A stretch of DNA of 64,000 nucleotides, taken from positions 153,991,897 to 154,055,896 of the forward strand of contig NC_035437.2 in assembly GCF_002127325.2 (NCBI RefSeq), written 5' to 3'. The notes below the pieces were generated by a model. The model had not been told where the DNA came from, ran no database searches, and was given only the letters and a program-made list of their open reading frames with translations. The stretch is from Helianthus annuus (Eukaryota; Streptophyta; Magnoliopsida; Asterales; Asteraceae). A program made the translations under genes and the position numbers. Below, in pieces: positions 25,701 through 36,767 of the stretch (the first letter of the stretch is position 1; each line of letters begins with the position of its first letter).

Positions 25701-26580
25701 CTGCGTACGAAAAACGAGACAACTCAGTGAGATCATGTCCCCCTTTTCTTTCAACGTTTCGGTTTACAACTTTCAGGGGAAATACATGTCAAACTTAGGT
25801 ATGATTAAGTTATGGAATGAACTCTTAGATCATGTGAGCATAGGCTGTAACTGAGGTGCCATTAATCCTTTTGAGGACCAAGGAACAAAGGTTAGATCTA
25901 ATGGGTACGGGCGAGCCCCACTCACGGTCCATGGGTGACCACTTAGAGTGCTGTTGTGTCCAGCGTCGAGAGTTCGACACTTAAATTGCCTACATAGGTT
26001 GAGTACCTCCTATGTCGTCGCATATATTAATGTCCTCGCGAAACATTAATGATCAACATGTTCATAGACGCTTTACATACCAACTTACAACACTATAACT
26101 TTCAAATGTTTTTAATATTCATTTGACGCAAACACATAATACATGTATTTACAAACTTTGATAATGTTTTCAACTTATGTACAAGTAAGAGGACGTGTTG
26201 GTCCTGCTTACAAATACTCTTTTGGGCTCGGCCCATTCTCTCTCATGCAATGCACAAAGATTTTCGTGGGCTAGACTCACAGTTTTCATATATCAGGCCG
26301 AGAAAATGATTTTACTAAATTTTCTCCACAACTTTTAAACCGGTAAACAAAAGGATTTGTTTAAAATCTTTTTCAAAACAAACTATGAACTCGCTCAACT
26401 TTATGTTGACTTTTCGCATGTTCTTTCTCAGGTTAAATTTTCAAACTACGGAACGGTTGGAATACGAGAACCCATGGGAATTCGAGTAATTAGCAGGCGT
26501 TCAATTTCTAGAAGTCTTAGCTTATTTGCTTCCGCTGTGCAATGAAGATACCGGTCCAGTCACGCCAAGCTCTGATATTT
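22703..26580 (+). mobile_element. Tekay-like solo LTR, truncated at its 3' end (first copy)
   Basis: It starts TGTGACAACCCGC after GTACA and matches 51683-55557 over about 3.88 kb with few differences. It stops at GATATTT, about 13 bp before the LTR end, where element E sequence begins. It contains AT-rich runs, a dense GGTCAA/AGTCAA cluster (24434-24660), a conserved CAAGGTGAGTTCA block at 25435-25447, and a G/C-rich block near 25900. No credible gene. Confidence 0.9.
24434..24660 (-). promoter_or_regulatory. Cluster of W-box-like motifs in the Tekay-like LTR
   Basis: I count seven GGTCAA and three AGTCAA words within about 160 bp. On the minus strand these are TTGACC and TTGACT, the core bound by WRKY factors. 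The cluster is kept in the second copy (about 53413-53640). Binding is predicted only. Confidence 0.5.
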
Positions 26581-27770
26581 TTGGGCAAGCCTTCTTTGCC
26601 GGAGATGGTCATAACCATCTGCTTATCCTTCACGGCCTTGATGAAATGGTTTCGTGCCATTTGATCTGCCACGTCGCCTATTTCTAGGCACTCTTTATTG
26701 TATCGGACAACGAATGCTTCTAGGGATTCGTTGTCTCTGCGCCAGATATTCATGACGTCCAACGAGTCACGCGCATGACGTTGTTGCTGGCTGAAATGAG
26801 CGAGGAACTTTGCATGAAAGTCCTCGAATGAGGCCAGTGATCCCACTGGCAAAGAATCGAACCAAGCCCTGGCCAGACCCGTAAGGGTCTGGGGGGAAAA
26901 ATTGCACCAAGTGGGTTCATCCCACTGGCCATTGCACCCTGCGCCTATGAAAATGTTCATGTGGTCGTCCGGGTCGGATGAACCACTGTATTTCCCAACG
27001 TTGAATGGGAACTTTGTTGTGGTGACATGGGCGTGGGCTATTCGCGGGGCGAACTTGGAGTTTTCGGCCGCAGCTTTCGGCCTATAGGGCTGGTTTTCAG
27101 GGCGTTTTGCAGCCCTGAGGTATGTGTTGCGTGGATGAGTGGGAGGTATATAGTTGCGTCCTCCCGGTCTGCTGCCAGTATCGTGTGAATCCGCGTAATA
27201 TGTATGATCGTCCGGGTCGGTACGATCATACCCTTCAGTATATGGTTGCGGGCCCAAGCGGCTCTGAATTCCAGAGCCATGTCGGGACGCGGACCGTCGT
27301 CTGTCCTCAACGTAAGGACCTAGGCGGGTATGCACTGGTCCCCTGGTGTGGGACCCGTACGCGGAATCATCCTCGTTGATTGTGTGGACCGAACAGTAAG
27401 ATGATCCACGGTCTTCACGTCTGCTTCTCGAAGCTGGACGTGAATGCGCCCCGCCTTCGTATTGTAAAACACGATCGGCAGGGGTGTGCGGTGCTGGGGT
27501 CGGCCCAGCTTGTATTTACGCTTCCGCACAAGCGCGGTTGTATGTTGCGGCCAGCAGGGTGGCCTGCTGGTCATACCAGGTGTGGGGGTCCATGTTCGGG
27601 GGGATCACAGATGCGTATTGTGATAAGTCATGTCCGAACGTTAGGGATGGACCCCTTTGCGTTGATGTGCCGATATGGCCCGGATTTGGGTCCGGTGGGG
27701 CAGTCCCCGCATTTCCTGTGTTGGTGGGGAGTAGATTATCCCCGGTAGTATTGTTTTGGTGATGAGTCAT
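26581..27770 (-). pseudogene. gag: gag of element E, frameshifted and truncated
   Basis: Minus-strand Gag starting at ATG 27770, about 45 bp inside the PBS. The N-terminal part (MTHHQNN...) falls out of frame near 27516-27335. The C-terminal part then reads through a conserved retrotransposon Gag domain (WCNFSPQTL...ARAWFDSL, then the FAxxRQxxxSL-like region). It ends at the breakpoint 26580/26581; the apparent tail to 26517 is Tekay-like LTR sequence read by chance. Confidence 0.85.
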
Positions 27771-27814
27771 GATTTTGAGAGAGGAAAAAGATGATCGAAA
27801 AAGTGCTAAGAGTA

Positions 27815-27826
27815 GCGGTGGGCGCC
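27815..27826 (-). promoter_or_regulatory. Primer binding site of element E
   Basis: Reverse complement of TGGCGCCCACCG, the same start as the PBS of A. It lies four bases inside the LTR edge. Confidence 0.8.
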
Positions 27827-27830
27827 AATG

Positions 27831-29901
27831 ATGAAACAATGGTTAACCGGGCAGGGTTAACTCACTGGTCTCGTCAAGAAGGGTTAATCCCTTCCTCTCG
27901 AGGATCGCTGGCTGGATCACCGGTGGGTTGATCTCCTGCACAAGGAAACAAGCCGTGACTCGTAACAAGGAGGATGGGGTGGGGGGTGCTCCTTGTTACC
28001 ACTCTCCGGCGTGAGAATCAGTAGTTTGCTTGGGAAGCAAAGTAAGATAGTAGTAGTAGTGAGAGAGTTGTGAAGAGATACCTCAAACCTGGTTTGGGGT
28101 TGGTATTTATAGCCGAGGAGTGAAGGAGGAGGTGGATGGATAGACTGACGGCATGCTGCACCTTTGCAGGTGTGTCAGACATGTCGGCCGGGGAGACGAC
28201 GCCACGTCAGTCTGTCGCTTACGTAGACCTGACAGGTGACTGCCATTGGTTCCACTTGCACGGTGGTGTCAGTCCCACTTGTTTAAGTGTATAGGATGCG
28301 GTGCGAGCCGCATCGCTGCCTGCGGTAACATCTGATGTTATCGCGTCTCTTGCTTGTGATCAAGAAATACGCGAGATGCGGTGCTGGCCGCATCGTCGCC
28401 TGTGGTGACTGTTGCTGTTATCCAGCTTCCTTGTATTGATAGAAGTGTATACTGGACGCGGTGCGAGGCCGCGTCGTTGTGAATACTTCCGTTTTCATAC
28501 ATCAGATGTGATGCTATGTCGCATCACTCTACCGTTCTCATGTTCCAGGTAAGTCCTCCTTCATCACTAGATAGATTGGATTCAACCCTTGTGTCGACGC
28601 GTTCTCGCATGGGCACAAGTAGGTTGTTGGCTGGTGGGGGTTTTGATAAGGGTAATGGTCACTCGCGATCGATGCTGACGCGAGATCTGGGACCATACCC
28701 CTTCAAGTCCCCCCAGTCTAGTGTTGCTACCACATGCAAGTTGTATGTGGGAGGAGTACTGGACTATGGTGTTTAGAAGGTAGTTTGGAGTCTGGAGAAG
28801 ATCCTAGACCATGTGGATGGTCTTCTCTGTTTGTAAATCAAGCTGGAGGTCTGGAAGGGTCATTTAACGTCTCTTCCGTACCGGTGAAAATGTTTCGTCT
28901 GATGCGAAATTCTCAGCCTTTGGCTGGTTGCCACCTGTTGGTGTGCCGAACCAACTGTGGGAATTAGTTGGAGGAAGTGTACAAACTTCGAACCAATCTC
29001 TGAGATGGTGGTTGAAGGTGTGCACAAACTTCGAACCAACCTTTGAAGTGGTGAATGAAGAAGAGAGCATGCTGCTCCCATGATTGGATATCTAATGATG
29101 ATTCCTTTCGTGGGGTGTTCATGTTCTTCCCATTAGCTCTCAAGTAACCGCACGTCCTTTGCGGTTACCTCGTTGCTTGACATTGTTGGCCACGGTTGTG
29201 GGAACAACGTTGGGTACTTGCGTCATTGTTGGCTATGTTTGGTCGAACAATGTGATTCTGGATAACGGTCAAATAAACATGATCATAGGCATGGTAATGC
29301 CTACCATTGTTTATTCTATCCAACTTACAAGTAGGGTAAGAAAGTCATAAGCAGACTTGTTACCGTTTGTTCGATCGCTTGTTGTTCGACAAGGGCTCGT
29401 ATGATCCTTGGGGGATCTCGTCCGCATCTCTTCCTTAGGCACCTTCCTTCACGCTCCAATACCGAGGAGTTTTCCTTGGAGTAGTTTCGTTCCTCGATGT
29501 GGAGTTAGTTGTGGCTCTTCCGTAGCAACCATTTGCGGAAGCTATGGTTATGTCTGCAGCGACTCATGAGTGTCTGCGGTTTTGCATTCCCATATTCGCT
29601 CGAAACGGGTGTGTTGCTCGGATGTGGCTCTTGAAGGTTCAGGAGTCAGGGTTGCTGATGTGCGCACGCGTACATTCCCTTCCTTCTTCTTGTTAAAGAA
29701 GGGGTGCATGCACCCTCTGTGGTTGTGAACCAGACAGGAGGGATTTGAAGCTTGAAGAGAATGAACGCAATGCGGTTTACCTGTTTCTGAGATGCGGTTC
29801 AGTCCAAAGAACAACGCTGGTTCTGAGTATCTGACACACCTGAACGGGCTCGTGTGTGTCATTTCCGCATATTCCACGTGTGCTCGTGGGTAGTGCGGAC
29901 A
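27831..29901 (-). repeat. LTR of element E
   Basis: About 2071 bp. On the minus strand it starts TGTCCGCACTACCC after a PPT and ends TGTTTCA before the PBS. Edges rest on those two neighbours, because no second LTR copy is in the window. It contains a four-unit array of GATGCGG-type hairpins (28295-28525). The open frames within it (for example 28516-28776 and 29548-29877) have no recognisable domain and I do not call them genes. Confidence 0.75.
28295..28525 (+). repeat. Four-unit hairpin array in E's LTR
   Basis: GATGCGG/CCGCATC at 28295-28314 and 28375-28394; GACGCGG/CCGCGTC at 28455-28475; GATGTGA/TCGCATC at 28505-28525. Loops are 6-7 nt, and spacing is about 80 bp for the first three and 50 bp to the fourth. 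Unit 3 has a compensatory T-A to C-G change. Confidence 0.8.
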
Positions 29902-29903
29902 GG

Positions 29904-29924
29904 TATTATACCCCCTTATAGTGT
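29904..29924 (-). promoter_or_regulatory. Polypurine tract of element E
   Basis: On the minus strand AAGGGGGTATAATACC leads directly into the LTR start TGTCCGC. This marks the upstream side of the LTR as the 3' end of an internal region. Confidence 0.7.
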
Positions 29925-30314
29925 GGAGATATATATTTTTGCCTACTTTTAGGGGTATGTAAAAAAAAACGACATGCGGTATGGGTTATGGTGCGGTATA
30001 CCAGGGAAACCGCATGCCGCTTGTAATTAGATAAGGTAGTCGCTTTTTGTTGCATACGTGGCTGATCTCACGTGTGAGTTGGTGGAAGTTGGTGAGATCT
30101 TTCTGGCATGTGCTGAAATGAAAGGACGTTTGCACTGCCCGAGGCATTAAATGCACTGTAGCAAAGAGTGTAAACGTCTCCTATGTCAGGCGTGTGGGCG
30201 GCCACGCGCGCGTGATAACCGTCAGCGGAAACGACGCTTAACCCGTGGTGTCGCGCAATTCGTTCTTTTTGAACGTGATGATTCGTTTTCTCCCTCCTCA
30301 TTAATTGCGATGGG
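29925..30314 (+). other. Non-coding stretch between E's PPT and its antisense gene
   Basis: No gene. It contains an A-run (29960) and GCATGCGG-type inverted words near 29970-30018, and serves as the upstream region of the antisense gene. Confidence 0.45.
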
Positions 30315-30321
30315 TATATAA
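30315..30321 (+). promoter_or_regulatory. TATA box of E's antisense gene
   Basis: TATATAA in the context GGGTATATAAGGGG, 156 bp before the antisense ATG (30471). The spacing leaves room for a short leader. This implies the antisense gene is driven by its own promoter, not the LTR. Confidence 0.6.
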
Positions 30322-30470
30322 GGGGAAACCGTTCTTGGTTTCCCCTCACTTGCTCGAAATTTCAAAAAATTTGCCGGTGAGGGAAACTTTTTCTTTGTCT
30401 TCTCCGACGACCTTTCTTGAACTTCCGGCGAGGTTTTCTGAGTTTGTAGTGTTTATCTTTTATTTTCTTG

Positions 30471-32008
30471 ATGGCTGAACCATCAAATCCACACAATGTG
30501 GAGGGTGAAAACCCTGAACAACCGGTAGTGGATACTGATGAAGATGACGAGGACGACGTGGATGTTGCCGGTGGTGGCTTACCGGTGTTAAAAGTGGTCG
30601 AAGGGTGGTTTCAAAACCCTGATAACCACCGTTCAGATGGCCGACGAGTGGGATGCTACTTACCCACAAGAGGGGGATACCGGTGCCAATGCTCCGGCCG
30701 ATTATATTACTTTGTGGGCTGATTTTTTCAACGACGGCAACCTTAGGTTGCCGGTGACGGTGTTCGTTGCGGAGGTGTTGGAGTACTATCATCTCCATAT
30801 CTCCCAACTTAGTCCCTTTGGAATGTTCCGAATCAGGAACTTTGAATATACTTTCCTGCCCATGGCTTGCCCATTACTGTTGAAAATTTCCGGCGATTCT
30901 ATCAGTTGACGGTGAACAATGGTTTTTTCTCTTTTACTCAACGGCATGGGAGCTTGAAGTTGATGACGCCTCCTAAGGGTGTGACAGGCTGGAAGAAGAA
31001 ATTCTTCTATGTTAAAGCCTGTGCGGTCTATGCCAGCATGTCTTTCAGGAATGTCAACGTTGGAGTTTCTGATGAAGATATTCCTGTTGCCACCGCAAAG
31101 ACTGTGGATTGGTTCTCTAGGCTGCGGCCTATTGAACTCAAGAAGTTGGATAACAATCAGCTGTGGGTGTTGCGGATGATGCTCTCTAGGCCAGATAGGA
31201 AGGCAAGGCCCGTTTTGCGGGAAAAGAGTGGTGGTAAGTTTGTTACTCTTTGTTGTTTTCCTTGCTTCCTAGTCCTTGTAGTAACATGCATGCATGTGTT
31301 GTATCAGTGGATGCGGTTGGCTTGTGGAGAATGTTCGAGCCCGATTTCGAGGGCCGGGTTGAGCTTATTGCGGTTGAGTTGAAGGAAGGCTTCAACCTAG
31401 AAATTCTTAGCAACTTCCGCGTACCGACGCGCGCAATGCTGAATGCCCCTGTGCCGGGAGACGCAAGAGGTATTTCGTAAGTTGCATCTGTTTTTCCAGT
31501 GTATCTTGTTAACTGGTTTTCTTGACTGTTTCAATGCAGCTATCCTTGCGGATTTGGGGAAGTTTGAGAAGCGCATCCCCAAAAAGCATGCGGAGAAGAA
31601 ACCGGTGAAGAAAACCGCGCGGGGTCATGGCAAGGGGAGGGCTGAAGGCTCAGTTGCCCCTTCTTCAGTGTCTGAAGCCGCAGGTACCTATCGATCTTGT
31701 TATCACGGATATACCGATTACGTGGTAGTATCTGACACCCTTGAGGGTTTGGGTGTTATAGGTAGTGGTGCGGTTGCGGGTGGAACTGCTGCGGGTCCCC
31801 CCGTTGTTGGTGAGAAAAGAGGACCAGAGCAGAAGGCTGCTGGTGGTGGTGAACCAAAGCGTCGGAAACTGCAGTCCAAAAGGGCGGCTCCGGCGCAAAA
31901 GAAACCTGCGGTTGCTGCTGGTAAGTATATCTTTTTTCATTGTTTTGTATGTACAATGTGTTGGATTAACAATTGTTGCTCTCTGTGCTGCAGAATCCCA
32001 AGATGCAA
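30471..32008 (+). pseudogene. Antisense gene of element E (sense here on plus), decayed and 3' truncated
   Basis: Exons 30471-31233, 31308-31469, 31540-31683, 31762-31920 and 31994 to about 32008, all with GT-AG introns and all in phase 1. Exon 1 has an acidic N-terminus (about 30510-30560) and a region typical of the 'putative gypsy type transposon' domain (LPVTVFVAEVLEYY, then a FFYVKA-like stretch). Two single-base shifts are seen, an extra base near 30592 and a missing base near 30865, which cancel each other. Exons 3-4 are basic and Ala/Gly-rich. The gene is cut at about 32008, where C gag begins. The function is unknown. Confidence 0.8.
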
Positions 32009-33467
32009 GGGTTTCGGTTCTACTTTGACAGGATCAGCCTTGAAATGGCTGTTAAATGTTCCTCCGCATTCGATTACATCATTTGCCCACTTAGTCAATT
32101 TATTTAATAGTCAATTTTCTTACAGTCGGAGTTTTGAAAAACTAACCAGTGATCTTTACAGGGTAACTCAAGGACCTCAGGAATCCTTGAGGGATTATGT
32201 GAACAAATTCAGTCGAGAATCCTTGGATATCCCACATCTTGATGTTGCAACAGCTGTGCAAGCCTTTAAGATGGGGTTGCAAAAGGACTCTCAGTTTTAT
32301 CAGGATCTTGTAATGAATCCCTGCAGGAATCTTGATGAGGCTCGTAACAGGGCTCTGAGATATATTAGATTGGAGGATGACAAGAAAATGCAAGAGAGGA
32401 TGAATGCATCCTCATCGTACGAATCGACTAACAGGAAATCAGAGTCCTCATATAAGCCATATCGCTCCAAGCCATATGGCAGAAATGATAACAAGAGAGT
32501 GAATGCTGTTGAAGACGAGGATCTTGAAGAATATCCTGAATTATCTGAGTATTGTTTTTCTGTTAATATACCTGAACTAATGTATGCTATGAAGGGTCTG
32601 GGAGATAAAGCCAGGTGGCCTCGGAGGAATCAACAAAAAGCTGATTGGAAGGATAAATCCAAATGGTGTGCCTTCCATGAGGATTTTGGACATGTTACGG
32701 AGGATTGCATTGCTTTGAGGAAGGAAATAAGCTATCTTCTAAGCAAGGGATATCTAAAAGATCTCTTGGGCAGAAAAAAGAACAAAGGACAGGATATTGA
32801 AAAGGATCCTGAGCGAGCGGCCTCACCTCCCCCGGATGCCAAGATAATCAACTTTATTTCGGGAGGATCCGATATTTGTGGGACTTCGTATTCAGCGGCA
32901 AAGAGACATGCAAAAGAAGCTAAGGCTGAGAGGGGAGACAAACCTATCAAGATGACTACCCTCACAACTGACAAAATGATCACATTTGACGCTAATGACA
33001 GGGATACTGTCCAGGATCCTCACCATGATGCTCTGGTAATAACGTTATATGTGGCTAACCATTTTGTACGCAGGATACTGGTTGATAACGGCAGTTCCGT
33101 CAACATAATCCAACTGGAGACTCTGAAGAGAATGAATGTATCTCCGATGGATATCACTTCGAAGTCTACTGTGCTCGTTGGTTTCAGTGGAGAAGCTAGG
33201 AACACAGTGGGAGAGATAAAGCTGCCCGTATATGTCGAAGGAGTCAACAAGATGCAACGTTTCTGTGTGATGGATTCTCTATCCCGCTATAACATCATCC
33301 TCGGAAGACCGTGGATTCACGATATGAAGGCCGTTCCATCAACATATCACCAATGCATTAAGATCCCTACCCCTTGGGGAGTTGTCAAAATCGATAGTGA
33401 TCAGCAAGAAGCAAAAGAATGTTACTCATCCTCAATGAAATCCTCGGCCAAACCAAGTCCAGTATAA
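32009..33467 (+). pseudogene. gag: gag-protease of element C, 5' truncated
   Basis: The frame begins at GFGSTLTGSALKW, inside the Gag capsid domain; about the first 375 residues, the PBS and the 5' LTR are missing compared with A. The zinc-finger-like CAFHEDFGHVTEDC and the protease segment (DNGSSVN near 33085) are present. The last codon is TAA at 33465-33467. The predicted open frame from 31443 is an artificial fusion with E's antisense exons. Confidence 0.92.
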
Positions 33468-33476
33468 CAATTAAAG
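33462..33476 (+). promoter_or_regulatory. Leaky stop (readthrough) context between gag and pol of C
   Basis: GTA TAA CAA TTA AAG: an in-frame TAA followed by CAA TTA, then pol in the same frame. An ATG follows nine bases after the stop (33477), so reinitiation is also possible here. A has the same CAA TTA after TAG although flanking codons differ. Confidence 0.65.
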
Positions 33477-36400
33477 ATGCGAGCCCAGGATATCGTGGAG
33501 ACTTCGGAGCAGGATGTGAAAAGAGTAATCCTGGACCAGGATAATCCTGATATCTCGGTGCTCGTAGGAACCAATATCCCTCAGGATATTGAAGAACAAT
33601 TAACTAACTTTCTGAAATGCAGGATGTCTACATTCGCATGGAAGCATGAGGATATGATAGGTATATCAAAAGACATTATTACTCACAAGCTTGGAATTGA
33701 CAGGTCATACAAGCCTATACAACAAAAGAGAAGGAAATTCGCCCCTGAACGGAATGCAATTATCCAAGAGGAAGTTGAAAGATTATTGAAGTCTAGAATG
33801 ATTAGAGAAGTCAAATTCCCTAGATGGCTAGCAAATGTGGTAGTGGTTCAAAAGAAGAATGGGAAGTGGAGAGTCTGTGTAGACTACACAGACCTGAACA
33901 AAGCTTGTCCAAAAGACCCATTCCCTCTGCCTCATATAGACTCGATGGTGGACGCCACTGCCGGCCACGAAATGTTAACCTTCATGGATGCATCCTCAGG
34001 ATTCCAGCAGATTCAAATGGAACCTTCAGACCAGGAGGATACTGCTTTCATGACACCAACAGGTATTTACTGTTATACTGCTATGCCTTTTGGTTTAAAA
34101 AATGCAGGTGCGACGTACCAGAGATTGGTGAACATGATGTTCAAAGACAAACTGGGGGACACCATGGAAGTGTATATCGATGATATGGTGGTGAAATCTA
34201 AAAAGGCTGAGGATCACCTCCAGGATATCAAGGGAGCATTTGATATCCTGGATGAATACAACATGAAGCTGAATCCTGCTAAATGCCATTTCGGAGTGGG
34301 GGCAGGAAAGTTTCTTGGATACATGGTGACAAAAAGAGGGATAGAGGCAAGCCCGGAGCAGATTAAAGCTATCTTGAATATAAAATCACCCTCGAACATG
34401 AAGGATGTTCAGCGGTTAACAGGACGTGTGGCAGCCCTGAATAGGTTCATTTCAAGATCCTCAGAAAAGTGTAAAGAATTCTATGATATCCTGAAAAAGA
34501 ATAAGAAATTTGAATGGGGCGAGAAGCATGAAGCAGCCCTACGGGATTTGAAGCAGTATCTCTCAACCGCGCCTCTATTGATGAAGCCTGAAGATGGTGA
34601 ACCATTATCCCTGTATCTTGCAGTATCAGGGAATGCAGTAAGTGCGGTACTCGTAAAGGATCATGAAGGTCAGCAGTATCCTGTTTATTATGTTAGCAAA
34701 AGTTTGTGAAATGCTGAAACTAGATATTCTCACCTAGAAAAACTAATATTGGCTCTAGTAATGGCATCAACAAAGCTTAGACATTATTTTGAAACACATA
34801 GGATTCATGTTAAAACTAATTATCCTATTAAGAATGTGCTTAGGAAACCGGAGATGTCGGGTAGAATGGCTAAGTGGTCGGTAAAATTAAGTGCCTATGA
34901 TTTAGTATATGAACCTAGAAATGCAATAAAGTCTCAGGCTCTAGCAGACTTTGTGGCTGATTTCAGTAGTGATATTCAAAATGAAGTAGACCTAGAAGTG
35001 CAACAACTAGGAGAGAACTTAGAATCCTGGATATTATATACTGATGGTGCATCTAATGTAAGGGGTGTAGGTTTAGGTATACTACTAAAATCGCCACAGG
35101 GGGACATAATACCCCAGGCTGTTAGATGTGAATTCCCTGCTACTAACAATGAGGCAGAATATGAAGCTTTAATCGCAGGATTAGAATTGGCTAAGAATAT
35201 GAATATCAAGAATTTGCAAGTATATGTTGATTCCTTGTTAATTACTAATCATTTTAATGGATCCTATGCAGTCAAGGGTGAGAAACTAATTGAATACCTC
35301 GGTATTCTTAAAAAATTAGCAGGATATTTTGATATTTTTACACTTGAACAGGTACCAAGAGAGGATAACGCCGAAGCAGACGCATTGGCAAACTTGGGAT
35401 CATCAATCAGGATACCAGAAGGGACCCCGATACCGATATTACATATCCTGTATCCTGCGACGGATCCTCAGCATAAGGGAGTAGCTAGTATTCAAGATCC
35501 TGGAATGATGTATCCTGAAAGGGATCCTAAGTCCTGGACAGCTCCAATTATGAGATATCTAAAGGAAGGACATATCCCCGAAGATGAAAATCCTAAAGCA
35601 TTTAGGATGAAGGTATCACGATTCACTATTATAAATAATATTTTATATAAGAAATCTCTTGCAGGACCATACTTGAGATGCTTGGAGGATACTGAAGCCA
35701 AAGAAGTACTTCGGGATATACATGAAGGGGATTGTGGTAACCACACTGGGGGCAGGTCATTATTTTCGAAAGTATTAAGGACAGGATATTATTGGCCAAC
35801 AGTGAGAAAAGATGCCACAGAGTATGCTCGAAGATGTGATGCATGCCAAAGACATAGTAACATATTGCATCAGCCTGCTGAACCGTTATATCCTATTGTT
35901 TCCCCTTGGCCATTTATGAAGTGGGGGATGGATATAGTAGGAAAATTACCAAAGGCCCCGGGAGGAAAAGTCTTTATGCTAGCAATGACGGATTATTTCT
36001 CTAAATGGGTTGAAGCTGAAGCCTTTGTCCAAGTTAGAGACCAAGAAGTAGTGTCCTTCATAAAAAGGAATATCCTGACCAGGTTCGGGGTACCAGCTGA
36101 AATCATTTGTGATAATGGGTCCCAGTTTATAAGCAAGAGGACCACTGATTTCTGCAAGAGTTGGGGGATCAAAATGATAACATCTACTCCAGTACATCCT
36201 CAAGCGAATGGGCAGGCAGAATCATCAAACAAGATAATTGTCAACAATCTGAAAAAGAGACTTGGGGCTAAGAAGGGAAGATGCGCAGAAGAACTACCAT
36301 TTGTCCTATGGGCTGACAGGACAACTGTGAAGAATGCTACTGGGCAAACTCCATTTTCCTTAGTATTTGGAGCAGAGGCAGTAATCCCGACAGAAATGAC

Positions 36401-36767
36401 AATACCCACTGTAAGATCAACCCTAAGTGATCCTGAGCAGAATCCTGAAGCCTTGTGTCAAGAGTTAGACACTATAGATGAGAAAAGAGATGCGACAAGG
36501 CTAAGGATAGCAGCATATCAACAGAGAATATCCAGGGCATATAACAAGAACAATAGGACCAGAAGGTTTAAGGTTGGAGATTGGGTACTAAGAAAGGCTT
36601 TTCAGAATACTACCAATCCTGCCGATGGCAAGCTAGCCCCAAAATGGGAAGGACCATACGAGGTTGAATCAGAAGCAGGGAAAGGAGCATACAGACTCAA
36701 GAATATGGAGGGGGATATGCTACCAAGGTCCTGGAAAGCTATACACCTCAAGCTCTATTTCAAGTGA
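33468..36767 (+). pseudogene. pol: Pol of element C, one nonsense change
   Basis: Full Pol in the order RT (YIDD at about 34173-34184), ancestral RNase H, archaeal-type RNase H, integrase zinc finger, core and C-terminal domain. A single stop, TGA at 34707-34709 (B has TTA), lies in the first RNase H. The frame then runs open to 36767. No other lesion is evident, so C decayed less than B. The products as they stand would be an RT fragment and no linked integrase. Confidence 0.93.

Larger units (their letters stand above)
26581..32008 (-). mobile_element. Element E: permuted Tat fragment with one LTR between 3' and 5' internal ends
   Basis: Read on the minus strand from 32008 the order is antisense gene (sense on plus), PPT, one LTR, PBS, gag. 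The LTR is thus flanked by a PPT on its upstream side and a PBS on its downstream side, instead of bounding one internal region. Pol is absent. Neither end is an LTR end and no TSD is seen. This fits a 1-LTR circle opened in pol, or the middle of a tandem LTR-internal-LTR-internal-LTR array. Confidence 0.8.

Noticed and set aside
26517..26580. Extension of E Gag beyond 26580
   Set aside because: This part is identical to the end of the Tekay-like LTR in the second copy, so it is not Gag.
29548..29877. 109-codon minus-strand frame at the start of E's LTR
   Set aside because: No recognisable domain, no second copy to test conservation, and located in an LTR.
31443..33467. A 674-codon open frame that seems to fuse a nuclear-looking N-terminus to Gag
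   Set aside because: It reads through two GT-AG introns of E's antisense gene and then across a breakpoint into C gag; it is a chance fusion and I annotate the two parts separately.
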